From Nitzschia sp. DOCU1 (Eukaryota; Bacillariophyta; Bacillariophyceae; Bacillariales; Bacillariaceae), in the NCBI GenBank assembly GCA_951394045.1, contig OX595985.1:4402001-4466000 (forward strand): a stretch of 64,000 nucleotides of DNA, in the 5' to 3' direction. Of this stretch, positions 17,969-28,294 are shown piece after piece. The position numbers and the translations under genes were made by a program. Within the stretch, counting starts at the first letter, position 1, and every line of letters starts with the position of its first letter. The notes beneath the pieces are model-generated. The model was not told the DNA's origin. It saw nothing but the letters and a program-made list of their open reading frames with translations, and made no database searches.

Positions 17969-18802
17969 ATGACAACGTCTTCAGCAGCAAAGTTCTGGAC
18001 ACTTTCCTTTAGCGGGGCGGGTATGCTGCTCCCCTATCATCTGGGGGTTGCGCGAATCTTGAAAGACTCTGGAACTCCACTGCCAATACAAGCAGTGGCA
18101 GGATCGAGCTCAGGAGCGATCGCTGCCACATTCATGGCATTACTGCCGCAGTGCCTGGGACAGTACACAAATCGCTTTCTCGATGAAGGCGGTCGTGGCC
18201 TGAGCCTGGTGAAGGAAGTCCTGGAGGAACAAAATAAGTCACCGCTGCCGACAAAAACAGCAGTTGACGGTCGACCAATGCTTTACGTCTGTACAACCAA
18301 GAGCGCTGACGGATCTATGCATCTTTTCCCATTTGATCCGAAGAAAAGCCCAGAAAAGGATCCTGCTACGCTGTTTCGAGCGATTTATGCATCTTGTATG
18401 ATTCCTAGAAGTTTTCATCCCTTGGATGCATTTTCACGTCAAGCTCTCAGCTATCCAGATGGTGTCGAAATTGATGGTCATTTGTATTGTGATGGAGGCA
18501 TTTCTTCTCCTGCTCCCCCGACCCCTGATGACCTAGATATCAACTGCGAGAAACGCATTGTCGTGTCTCCAATTTCTGGTCCTACCAGTGGACACTTTTC
18601 GAGCATTCGCCCGTACGATGATTCTATTGCTTTACCTTTTTCTTTAACTTGCCGCTGTGGGAGCTTCAAATTGAAGCCTTCTCTTCAAAACTTGAGAGCA
18701 GCATTTGGGTCACTTGGAGCCACCACACCGGACGCATTGAGGACCACATCGAAAAATCTTGACTATGTGGCTGTTTGTGAGGCAAGGCTTGATAGGGACT
18801 AA
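17969..18802 (+). CDS. Patatin-like phospholipase domain protein
   Basis: 277 residues from ATG to TAA. The patatin hallmarks are visible: an N-terminal strand and loop (LSFSGAGMLLPYHLGVARIL) that would carry the oxyanion hole, the nucleophile elbow GSSSG (GxSxG) and a DGG motif (LYCDGGISS) supplying the catalytic Asp of the Ser-Asp dyad. The family cleaves acyl chains from membrane lipids or triacylglycerol. The oxyanion loop reads SGAGML rather than the usual GGGxRG. There is no obvious signal peptide, so the product may be cytosolic or lipid-droplet associated. The C-terminus ends soon after the domain (LDYVAVCEARLDRD), somewhat short for the family; a lost 3' exon is possible. Confidence 0.75.
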   Translation: MTTSSAAKFWTLSFSGAGMLLPYHLGVARILKDSGTPLPIQAVAGSSSGAIAATFMALLPQCLGQYTNRFLDEGGRGLSLVKEVLEEQNKSPLPTKTAVDGRPMLYVCTTKSADGSMHLFPFDPKKSPEKDPATLFRAIYASCMIPRSFHPLDAFSRQALSYPDGVEIDGHLYCDGGISSPAPPTPDDLDINCEKRIVVSPISGPTSGHFSSIRPYDDSIALPFSLTCRCGSFKLKPSLQNLRAAFGSLGATTPDALRTTSKNLDYVAVCEARLDRD

Positions 18803-20158
18803 CAAATCATTTCACGGTACACATTCAGGCATATCTACGAGTAATGGGGATCCGTAGGAAGGTTTGGACAGGTGTCGACCGAGAGCCCTAATGCAATCAC
18901 ATGTTGCTCAAAGTTCAAAGTGCATGCTAATTACTTTCTGCCATCGATCATTCCGGCGGGCAGAGCTATTCTTTCACAAAAATGCCTTCAGCTTGAACTG
19001 CATATGCAACCAGGGACAACAACGGCTGGGCTAACCAATTCCACCTCAACGATTGACTCCGGACGCTCCTTCTGCTCAGTTTCATGAGCTCTCCAAAACC
19101 CCATGAAAAATTGTCGTGATGGCTTAGAAAATGGAGAACGGAGTGCCCCTCGGATAAGGTGGCAGGTTCGGCGGATGTATTGGTGCCAACTTTTCGCCAT
19201 CCAAGTGCCTACAAACAGAACAACAGAGACGAGCCAGCAAGAGCCGGCCAGAGCTTCTGTTACCAGCAAATCCGTAGTAGCAAATCATGAAGACACTGTA
19301 CGGGATCCCAGTGACCACAGCGCTCGGGGGATCAAAGATTCTCGCTATCCAGTACATGATGAAAGCAACGACATCAAAACAAAAGAGGCATACTGGATTG
19401 TCAGGTCGAAGTAGTCACGACCAAAGATTTTATTCTTATATTGCTTCGGGTGTACCAGGTATCGTACGTTATATCATAGTAATGCATATACCTTGTTTCA
19501 CTATTGTTTAAAGCTGGACCTCGAGCATGGAGAACAATATGCCCAAAAGCTGTTCTTCGTGACCGAAATCGACTCCTGTATACCCCAAGTAAGAAGGCTA
19601 CGGGGAATGGAATGCCAATCAGAAATCGTACTCCTTGTCGCCGTAGCTTGACTACGAGCAACTGCGTATGCCATTTTGGAAACTAATTGCCGATGTCAGA
19701 AATACGAGGTCGAATGTTGTTAAAAACCCAAATTGTTCCGCCATCTTCGAGTAAAAATTATTGACAAATAGCGTCATTTGGATTTTTTTCTTCCTGTAGT
19801 GTTATTGACGGGTGAAGTCCATACGGATTATGAGCGGTAAATAGTGTTTCTGTAAATCTGCCAATCGCAGAGGTCCGCATCGGCGAAAGATCGAATCTAA
19901 TTGTGTCCCGACAATGTTGAAGTCAAGTCTTGCCAGATAAGCTCCAAAAATTTGTCAAGCGGTCTGGGCACTATTATTGGATCGACATAAATGTCCAGGG
20001 CACCGTTGGGTCGCTCACTGGAGAAAATCGGCGCGAGGTCACTTTTCCGGTAACTAGTGAAAGCTACTGAGCACGCACGTGGGAAACACAGAAAGTCGGA
20101 ATGCTTAGCGTGGTGGCTGGCCAAAACCATAAAAGTTAACAATTCCATACAGTAAACC
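18803..20158. other. 1.36-kb stretch without a supported gene
   Basis: Only short overlapping frames occur on both strands. Minus-strand frames at 19401-19661 and 19124-19357 each hold a hydrophobic segment, and a GT...AG pair of about 108 bases lies between them, but joining them meets a stop. A decayed membrane-protein gene is possible but not shown. Confidence 0.4.
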
Positions 20159-20761
20159 ATGCCCTCTCTATCCAGACATCATCAACAACGAGACCGCCTT
20201 GTGGTTGCCAAAGACGTGATGGATCCTTTATCTCCAGCAAAGGCAAGAAAGAGCAAGCGACAACGGTATCCTTTGCTGATGTCCACCATTCGCGTGACAA
20301 CATCCCGAAAGCGAAGTACAACCTCGGATCAAAAGGTTGCATTCTCCAACGTTTTGAAGGTTGGGCTGACAATTCATATTACCGATTACACTCCAGAAGA
20401 ACGTCTTGCTACATGGTACAATGCCAGAGAAATCATGTTGTTCAAAGCCGACCGCAAGGACACTGCTAGGAGAATAGAAGAAGGCAAGACAACCGAGACA
20501 GACCGCTATCGAGGTCTGGAATCTCTGACACCTATGGAGGCACATTTACGCCACGAAAGAATACTTAGTGGTATTAACTCCGTGTTAGACGAACAAGAGC
20601 TGCAGGACCTTGACGGGAAGGAAAACTTGGAAATGATCGCACACATCTACATGATGGCAACCCAAGCAAGCAAGGTCCTCGCACGCGAGCGAGGTATCAA
20701 CAATGAACTCGAGGTAAAACTCTTCGAGGAACAAGCGATGGCTATCGAGGCTAGCGCATAG
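20159..20761 (+). CDS. Conserved diatom-type protein of unknown function
   Basis: 200 residues. The N-terminal 50 are basic and low in complexity; in-frame Met codons at about 20219 and 20279 are alternative starts. The core reads VAFSNVLKVGLTIHITDYT, then EERLATWYNAREIMLFKAD, then YRGLESLTP, and ends in a helical, acidic tail. I recognise this pattern (an aromatic W-Y pair after an acidic EE, followed by RGLE) from many small diatom proteins of unknown function. No catalytic motif or membrane segment is visible. It stands alone on the plus strand, about 780 bases upstream of the ATP synthase gene. Confidence 0.65.
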   Translation: MPSLSRHHQQRDRLVVAKDVMDPLSPAKARKSKRQRYPLLMSTIRVTTSRKRSTTSDQKVAFSNVLKVGLTIHITDYTPEERLATWYNAREIMLFKADRKDTARRIEEGKTTETDRYRGLESLTPMEAHLRHERILSGINSVLDEQELQDLDGKENLEMIAHIYMMATQASKVLARERGINNELEVKLFEEQAMAIEASA

Positions 20762-21544
20762 GGTCTTTTCGTAACAATCCCTTCAGCTATAATGAAGAAA
20801 TTTTGATGTCACTACTACTTTGAGTAGCTATTAAGAGGTCTGCTTCAACGTTTCGGCGTAACCATACCATGCTGCGAGTGTCAGGATGAGCGCCCGGCGA
20901 GAATTGTGGATGGTCAGCTAGGTTCTGAGCAAGGTTTTGTTGCAAGCGAGACTATCAGGACGTAGTTTCACTTTGAGACATCCACACTTGGCTTTCATTC
21001 GGAACATATTTGGGTGTAGCTTAGCTAGGCGAGACCTCAGGCATTAACCAGCTAGTACTATCTGATATGAGGACCGATCGAAGAGCTACATGTTAAGCCA
21101 AAGACTTCTCTGGGGTAGTTCTCTTCCATATTCGTGTTACTCTCAGAGCTGCTGACCACCGAGGTTGAAGCTACGAGTGTAGCTGGTGACATTTGCTATC
21201 ATAGAGGCGTCTATCGGATGCCAGCGATGGCATGTTCCGGGGCAGAGCACCAGGGTTCGGGTTGCGACGGTCTGACACGATTGTTTGATTCCATATTCCT
21301 CATTCCGTCGTCCGTCAACACGCCCGCGCGAGGATGGCCGTTTTGCGCGCGTGCATGCCATCCCCCAAGTCGTCATCGTCATCGCTCCTTTGATCCTTTT
21401 GATGCGCTCGGGCGCCGCACGCTGCCCGTCCACGTATTTCTCCCGTAGAGTGTGCTATCCGTCCGCAGCACGACGAACGAGAGAGGGAACCTCGTTGATG
21501 CAACGCCGCAATAAAGGCAACATCCCAACACCTCTGTATTGAAG
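20762..21544. promoter_or_regulatory. Intergenic region upstream of the ATP synthase alpha gene
   Basis: No gene is supported here; overlapping frames on both strands at 21130-21540 are composition effects. The promoter and 5' UTR of the ATP synthase gene should lie in the last few hundred bases. Confidence 0.4.
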
Positions 21545-23597
21545 ATGGCGCTCCGATCGGCTCTTAACACCGTCGCCAAGCGAGTGGCTTTGGCCACTGC
21601 CACGCAGGTGAGTATCTGTAGTTGAAAGAAAAACAAAAGTCGAAATAGCGGTAGCGTTTGGGGGTGCCGATCCATTCGTCAGTCCATATCGGCGAGTATC
21701 GGCGGATATGCCGTTGTGGGCCGAATCTGCCATCAATTCACTCCGAATTTTCGGCATCGTATGGGACTTAATTCCAAACATATTATTGTCTTGATGATGC
21801 ATTTCCTGATGAACCACAACGTCGTCAAGACGCGGGTCACCCAAGGGATTTCCCCATGGTCGGCATACAACGTGTGGGCGAAGGTTTCTCGCTGCGATCT
21901 TTACATTCGCCTCTTTTTTGGATTCCGGATTCCCTCGTGACTCAGAGAATTTCGTGCGATAACATTAATGTAATTTTGCTCCCGAACATAATCTCACTCT
22001 TTCTCGCATTCGTCATGTTACTACTATTACACTACAGACTGCTCGCCGGGTAGTAGCTACCCGCGGCATGTCCAGTCAAACCTTGGAACTCTCCAGTTTC
22101 TTGGAGGCCAAGATCGGTGCCGTCGCCGGAGCTGCGGACACCTCCGTCCAATATGCCGAGACGGGATCCGTCATCTCGGTGGGAGACGGTATCGCCCGTG
22201 TGTACGGTCTATCCAATGTCCAGGCCGGAGAGATGGTTGTCTTCGCCTGCGGTCTTCGTGGTATGGCTCTTAACTTGGAAGAGGACAACGTCGGAGTTGT
22301 GATTTTCGGTGATGACAGAGACATTTTGGAGGGTGACACTGTGAAGCGAACTGGAGCCATTGTCGACGTTCCTGTAGGAGCCGAACTCTTGGGACGTGTC
22401 GTTGACGGTATCGGACAACCCATCGATGGAGGTGCCTCGCTTGACTCGTGCAAGCGCTCTCGTGCTGAAGTCAAAGCCCCCGGTATCATCCCCCGTGAGT
22501 CCGTGTCCGAACCCATGCTTACCGGACTCAAGGCTGTCGATGCCTTGATTCCCATTGGACGTGGTCAGCGTGAGTTGATTATTGGTGACCGTCAGACTGG
22601 AAAGACTGCCATTGCCATTGATACTATCATCAACCAGAAGACCAAGAAGGAACCCCTTGCCTGCATCTACGTCGGTGTTGGACAAAAGCGATCGACCATT
22701 GCACAACTTGTCGGACAGCTTGATGAGCGTGGTGCCATGGGTAACTGCATTATCGTCGCTGCTACTGCTTCCGACTCTGCTCCTTTGCAGTTCCTTGCTC
22801 CCTACACTGGTGCCGCTATGGGAGAATTTTTCCGTGATAGCGGCAAGCACGCTGTGATCTTTTATGATGACTTGTCCAAACAGGCCGTTGCCTACCGTCA
22901 AATGTCCTTGTTGCTTCGTCGTCCTCCTGGTCGTGAGGCCTACCCCGGAGACGTTTTCTACCTTCACTCTCGTCTCCTTGAACGTGCCGCCAAGATGCAC
23001 CGCAACAACGGAGGAGGTTCCTTGACAGCCCTCCCCGTCATTGAGACTCAAGCCGGTGATGTGTCTGCTTACATTCCTACCAACGTCATTTCCATTACGG
23101 ATGGACAAATTTTCTTGGAATCCGAGCTCTTCTACCAAGGTCAACGACCTGCCATTTCTGTCGGTCTTTCCGTGTCTCGTGTCGGATCCGCCGCCCAATA
23201 CAAGGCTACCAAGTCTGTTGCCGGTACCATGAAGCTCGAGCTCGCCCAATACCGTGAGGTCGCTGCCTTTGCCAAGTTCGGTTCCGATTTGGATGCTGCT
23301 ACGCAACAGCAGCTGAACCGTGGTGTTCGTCTTTACGAACTTTTGAAGCAGGGACAATACGAGCCATATGAGCCTGAGGAAGTTGTCGCCTCTTTGTTCA
23401 TTGGTGTCAAGGGATACTGTGATCGCATCGACGTCGAGCATGTCCAAGCTTTCGAGGCTGCTTTCTTGAATCACGTCAAGACTGCTCACTCCAAGGTCCT
23501 TTCTGACATTGTAAGCGCCGGATACGTTCTCAGCAAAGAGTCGGAAAAGCAACTGCACGAAATTGCTGAGGCTTTCACTAGCGGATTCTCGCCTTAA
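21545..23597 (+). CDS. ATP1: Mitochondrial F1Fo ATP synthase alpha subunit (nuclear gene, two exons)
   Basis: Exon 1 is 21545-21607 (21 codons) and exon 2 is 22038-23597, giving 540 residues, the usual size. The first ATG in exon 2 (22068) is internal. The N-terminus ([14 protein letters not shown], then ARRVVATRG across the splice) is rich in Arg, Ala and hydroxyl residues and lacks acids, as in a mitochondrial presequence. The body shows the alpha beta-barrel, the P-loop GDRQTGKTA (near 22585), the Walker B region [16 protein letters not shown], and the alpha/beta signature [17 protein letters not shown] (near 23150). Alpha binds nucleotide at non-catalytic sites in the F1 head and contributes an Arg to the beta catalytic site. 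The plastid alpha subunit is plastid-encoded in diatoms, so this is the mitochondrial one. Confidence 0.96.
21608..22037 (+). other. Spliceosomal intron in the ATP synthase alpha gene
   Basis: 430 bases, GTGAGTATCT at the 5' end and CACTACAG at the 3' end after a pyrimidine-rich tract. It is phase 0 and falls inside the presequence. Removing it fuses CAG with ACTGCTCGC in frame. Confidence 0.88.
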
Positions 23598-23691
23598 ATA
23601 AATTGGGTGTGACCATCCATACGCCTGCCTGACTGCTCTTAAATGACTGTAACGTAATTCTAGAACACACAACTCTGTGGAATAGGTTTGT

Positions 23692-25410
23692 CTATTTCTC
23701 TTCTTTTATCGTTGTGGCCTCGGCCAGAATCACAGTTTCTTGCTCGAGTTCTGCCTCCGACACCGACCCGACTTCATCCAACCATCCAATGAAGAAGAGG
23801 GGATACAGCGAAGTCAGATTGCAAATCACCGTCAAGAGTGCCAGATTATCAAAGTTCGTCTCCGTAACTCCAAGAACTTTGGTCAGCAAAGCACCGATTT
23901 CCGTTCCAAGAGCACCTGCGCCATTGTTGATTGACATGAGCGTCGCAAATAATACGGCCTCCACTCCTGGAGGGCACAATCGTGCGGCAAGTACCAGTGT
24001 AGGCAAAAAGGCAATCTCGCCCAAGATGCTCAAAATGACATCGTCGCCCAACACAAAGGCCCCGTCCGGAATTCCCAGAGCCCGGTTGGCATGGGTAATC
24101 AAGAGCAAGCTGGTTAAGCCAAGAGGTGCGCTGATGATACTGGACCAAAACAAGATGTCTTTGATGGGTTTGGTTTTCAAGTATTCATTATAGATCCAAA
24201 CTCCAAACAAACTCGCCACGGCGGTGATCAGACGCACTCTCCCAAGGAACTCAGGCCCAAAGCCAAGTTCGTCCGTCATAAAGAAGAGGAAGGCCCCATC
24301 ACTAGTTGGAGTAGACTGCCAAAGAAAGAGAAAGAGCGCCGGTTTGTAGATGGATGGTTGTTTGACAGCCTGCCATAATGCATCGATTTGTGCCTTTGCC
24401 CCTAAAAGCGGGTTTTCTTCGGCAGCAAGGGTGGCGCCTTTTACCAGTGGCTTTTCATCGATTGTAAACGCAATCGAAGCCACCACGAATGGAAGAAAGG
24501 CTGTGATGCTAAAGATGTCTTGTGGCTTCATAACTTCCAGAAGGCTTCCCGAAAAATATGCCGACAACAATCCCCCAATCGCCGCACTTCCCCAGCAGAG
24601 ACTTTGCAATCCACCAGCAATCTTCGGGTCATTGGAATCGCGAGTCTTTTCAACCACAATTCCATCTGCCACCACATCTGAAAAGGCGATACAGGCACTA
24701 CTCACCATCAGTGAGATCACTGTGGCAGGAATCAAAACATCACCTTCAAGGAGGCCCCAAAATTTGTGTCCAACGAAACTGTAAGAAAAACTACCTATCA
24801 GGCCAGCCAGAATAAGATAGGAACGCCGCCGATAACCAAACAACGGCACCCCATCACTGAGAAATCCATAGAGCGGTTTGATCGTCCAGGGCAGTGTAAA
24901 GAGCCCAGTCAGCGCCGACAATTCCGCGGGTCCCAAATGTAACTCATCCTTGAGCAAAAACGTTTGCGCTAAACGAGCAAGTCCCAGAGCGCCTTCGACA
25001 AAGTAAATTGTCGCAATGGCAATGATATCGGGTGTGGGATCAATGCCTAGAAATATGTTCTCCCGTAACCAAGTCCGCGTAGTTGATTCTTCATTCAAGG
25101 CTGCCAGCTTCATCCCCTGTGTGGCATAATCAACACCCGACAGAGTTTCATTGGCCAATAGTGAGGATTCTGTCAGTGACGACGACTTTGGATCGCTCGC
25201 AACATCTTCGGACTTTTCCATGACATGAAATCGAGTAAGTCGTTGATGCCATTCTCGTTCACTTCTTCCAGCGACCTGTTTCCAGCAAAACCTGTTTCCA
25301 TGACCTTGTTGACTACATGATGGTGCTCTCCGCGACGGCGTTGTAAATCCATGTGAAGGCAAGGCAACAAGCCCCACCAATGATACCGCAACAACGGTTC
25401 GACACCTCAT
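23692..25410 (-). CDS. BT1 / folate-biopterin transporter family protein, probably plastid-targeted
   Basis: 572 residues with about 12 hydrophobic segments. The core matches the BT1 family of the major facilitator superfamily: ITIYFVEGALGLARL-like first helix, LPWTIKPLYGFLSDGVPLFG with YRRRSYL, and SDVVADGIVVEKTR. Members move folates or pteridines; substrate here is not known. The N-terminus has a hydrophobic leader (VVAVSLVGLVALPSHG) followed by FTTPSRRA, which fits the diatom rule of a Phe just after signal cleavage and a Ser/Arg-rich transit peptide. It is tail to tail with the ATP synthase gene, 94 bases apart. No intron is evident. Confidence 0.85.
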   Translation of the reverse strand: MRCRTVVAVSLVGLVALPSHGFTTPSRRAPSCSQQGHGNRFCWKQVAGRSEREWHQRLTRFHVMEKSEDVASDPKSSSLTESSLLANETLSGVDYATQGMKLAALNEESTTRTWLRENIFLGIDPTPDIIAIATIYFVEGALGLARLAQTFLLKDELHLGPAELSALTGLFTLPWTIKPLYGFLSDGVPLFGYRRRSYLILAGLIGSFSYSFVGHKFWGLLEGDVLIPATVISLMVSSACIAFSDVVADGIVVEKTRDSNDPKIAGGLQSLCWGSAAIGGLLSAYFSGSLLEVMKPQDIFSITAFLPFVVASIAFTIDEKPLVKGATLAAEENPLLGAKAQIDALWQAVKQPSIYKPALFLFLWQSTPTSDGAFLFFMTDELGFGPEFLGRVRLITAVASLFGVWIYNEYLKTKPIKDILFWSSIISAPLGLTSLLLITHANRALGIPDGAFVLGDDVILSILGEIAFLPTLVLAARLCPPGVEAVLFATLMSINNGAGALGTEIGALLTKVLGVTETNFDNLALLTVICNLTSLYPLFFIGWLDEVGSVSEAELEQETVILAEATTIKEEK

Positions 25411-25833
25411 TATTCTTGCTTGCTACTTGTACCCGTCGTTATGTTAGTCTCTCTTTCCCTATTCTGTGTTTCTGGCTCTTGTGGCGATCAACTGAAATGG
25501 CTGGGAGTTTTGACCATGGTCGTTGATGGAAAATGGGGATGAACAGCGCAGAACAAAATCGTACTTGTGTTGCGGACGTGTTTTCTCATTGAGTCATGAC
25601 TCGTTGAGTCCCGATGATGACGATCGTGTACTTTTGCCCGCCCCACCATGCCGGTGCATGTGTATCGCAGTCCGTTGCCGAGCATACGCTCGCCCACCTC
25701 ATTTTTCTCATCTTTTTGTGCCGTGCCATCCAAGTTTCCGACTCTTCACCGAAACACAACCATACCTTTTGATACCCAGCTACACCCCAGTGTAACAATT
25801 GCATCTTACCTTTCTTACCAATTTTATTCGACG

Positions 25834-26583
25834 ATGACAGTTAGTGATATTCTGGCCAAGATGCGATCGCAAGAAAATGAGGATCAACTCGCTCTACCAT
25901 TAAAGCGTCTTGAGGGTGTCATCGAAGGCGCTGGGTGTAAACGAGAAGAGATTCTCTTTGATTTTTTCATGGAAGATGGTATCCGGATCGTATTGGAAGC
26001 AATGCAAAAGAATTCGAGCTTTCAAACCATTGATAGGATGTTCATGTTGTTGTTTCATGTGGCAGAAGATAACCCATGCCATTGGCAGTGTATTTGGGAA
26101 TCCATCGGAAAGCTCGACGGCTTGACCTCGTTCCTAGAGAAACACCACTGCAATGAAAATATTGTCGCACGTATTATTCACTTATGTTGGAGTTGCTCTC
26201 GTTTCCGATTGTTACATGTAGAAGCGAAAGACGTTCTTCGATGGATGGCATTCTGGGATGTCCTTCTTTGCAGTGTGGAGTCTTTCATGGATCGGTGCGA
26301 TATTTTCGCGTCGTTTTGTCAGTTTTTAGATGGTCTAAAAGGCGCGTTCATTCCGGCAGAAATGAGAACCAGAATCAGTTTTTCTCTCTTGCGAGGTTTC
26401 GAGATCCTCGAGAGACAAGAGTCGGGGCCCAGCGACGACTTGATTACAATCCGCTCCCTCCTTGTTACTAGCTTTGATTTGAACGACGAGAATGAGTATT
26501 CGCCTCACGATAGTGATGTGGACAAGAAGACATGCATGGCATTGAAGCGGTGCGTGTTCATTCCATGTTCTGCTGCGGCTTGA
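25834..26583 (+). CDS. Unknown all-helical (ARM-like) protein
   Basis: I take the ATG at 25834 (MTVSDILAKMRSQENEDQLA), giving 249 residues; the open frame begins at 25648 but its first 62 residues are Ser/Pro-rich and look like translated 5' UTR. The protein is a series of amphipathic helices (RLEGVIEGAGCKREEILFDF, IRIVLEAMQK, MFMLLFHVAEDNP, ARIIHLCWSCSRF), which suggests an armadillo/HEAT-type solenoid, though no repeat consensus is clear. No enzyme motif is present. It is divergent from the BT1 gene, with start codons 423 bases apart, so they may share a promoter region. Confidence 0.6.
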   Translation: MTVSDILAKMRSQENEDQLALPLKRLEGVIEGAGCKREEILFDFFMEDGIRIVLEAMQKNSSFQTIDRMFMLLFHVAEDNPCHWQCIWESIGKLDGLTSFLEKHHCNENIVARIIHLCWSCSRFRLLHVEAKDVLRWMAFWDVLLCSVESFMDRCDIFASFCQFLDGLKGAFIPAEMRTRISFSLLRGFEILERQESGPSDDLITIRSLLVTSFDLNDENEYSPHDSDVDKKTCMALKRCVFIPCSAAA

Positions 26584-28094
26584 GAGTTCAAATATCGCGA
26601 TTTACATCCCACGCCGCGGGTCGCCAGTGATCTTAAATCAGAACCCTACAATGCATGATGGCAGAGGTCCAGACTTCGCAGATCGAAGGCTGGCATGGCC
26701 CGGGGCAAAGAAACACTTTGGGACGACAATCTCCCGACCCTTGCATGTTTGCGAGAGAGGTCGAAACTACTGTCACGGACGACCACGAAAAGGGTTTGCC
26801 CATCGGCGACAGTCCGCTTTTTATCAGGAGCGGTATGTCGCGCGTTGTTGAAAACATTACGACAAGGAGCTAGCTGTGATCGTCTACACCAAGACTGAGA
26901 TAGCCAGACGAACAATCATCTGTTCTTCTACTTTGAATTTGCAAATTGCCCCCCTGTCCCTCTACCAGCGAGTGCCGTAAAACACCTCGGTATAGTAGAA
27001 GCGTGCGGCTAAGGCACTTTTGCCTCCTAGCTGGCTGTAAGTAACGGTGGAATGACTGAATGGCTCTAGTAGCTGAGTGCTTTCCGAATGTCCAACTACT
27101 TTTTCACCAGTAGCCAAATCGCTAGCTAGAGAGCATCATAATCCTGACAGTTATTTTGAAGTATACTTGATTGTAGTACATCAGAAGATGGGATAAACTA
27201 CAATGAACCGGAAACTGTTTTCAGACATGGATGTACGGTCGAAAGTCATTGAAATTCGTTTGTCTTCGACATTGATAGTCAACATTCGATACTCGAGCCT
27301 TTTGAAATTTCATGAAAAACGTCGGCTCTGCTCCGATGATGGATCCGGAGTAGCGATGTCGTCTTTCTAGTATATCATAGCGGCGGCGCGGTCTCTAGTA
27401 CTGGAGTAGCTACTAGCTGGAAGCGGGACTACGTATCGTACTTATCGTTTTGTCTTGCATATCAATGACAGAGAGCGGAGTGGCCTCGTCCGTACCATTT
27501 GCTTGGGTGGCATGAAGTTTTAAGAATTCAAAAAGGTGGCGGGCTGCGAACCTAGTCAAAGGCGGGACTTCAGTTGTCAGGGACAGTCCCGGACACTGAA
27601 CGCCCGATGAACGGACAAAACTGCCGGTTCAGACGTAAGTTACGTGCCTCATAGCGCGCCGCATGGGACTCGCGCTATGTAGGGAACTCATAGTAACGCA
27701 ATCAAATTGTGGGAAAAAATGTCTGTCCCCAAGTCATGTCGTATGAAAAATTACCCCTATTCTATTTGGCGGGAAGGGCGAAATGGAATTCAACGGAAAA
27801 TATAATATCCGAGTATGAATACAGTATATTTGCATGAATCCAGGTCATTTTTTGTGTGCCAAGGCGTTTGTCTTGTCAACAACGCCTGCTGGCGCACCTA
27901 CCTCAAAATTTGGGTCACACTGCTCCTTCTGGCGCAACTTCCGAGTCTAGCTAGTTGTCTTTTCCCTCCATCACGATAGAGGGCGCCAAAGTCCATAGTA
28001 AGCGACAACCAAGTTGCTGGACAAAAATTGCATCAAAAGGCAACCACCGCCTCGCCGAACGCATTGCCGAGGCAACATCCACATCCAAACAATC
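26584..28094. other. 1.5-kb intergenic region before the assembly gap
   Basis: No gene is supported. Frames at 26630-26915 overlap on both strands and have no coding character. No LTR termini or transposon frames were recognised. Confidence 0.45.
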
Positions 28095-28294
28095 NNNNNN
28101 NNNNNNNNNNNNNNNNNNNNNNNNNNNNNNNNNNNNNNNNNNNNNNNNNNNNNNNNNNNNNNNNNNNNNNNNNNNNNNNNNNNNNNNNNNNNNNNNNNNN
28201 NNNNNNNNNNNNNNNNNNNNNNNNNNNNNNNNNNNNNNNNNNNNNNNNNNNNNNNNNNNNNNNNNNNNNNNNNNNNNNNNNNNNNNNNNNNNNN
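28095..28294. other. Assembly gap (200 N)
   Basis: Exactly 200 undetermined bases. The gypsy family 2 RT stops at its right edge and non-matching sequence lies on its left, so the missing rest of that element may be hidden here. Confidence 0.98.

Noticed and set aside
19103..19414. Short plus-strand frame of 103 codons
   Set aside because: No conserved feature, overlaps equally long minus-strand frames.
22209..23672. 487-codon open frame antisense to ATP synthase alpha
   Set aside because: It is the mirror of a strongly codon-biased gene; the product is Ser/Gly/Asp-rich with no domain.
25648..25833. N-terminal extension of the helical unknown protein
   Set aside because: Ser/Pro/His-rich, no targeting signal, and a good start with typical coding sequence follows at 25834.
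26627..26915. Overlapping frames on both strands, 67-89 codons
   Set aside because: Five frames of like length over one stretch point to base composition, not a gene.
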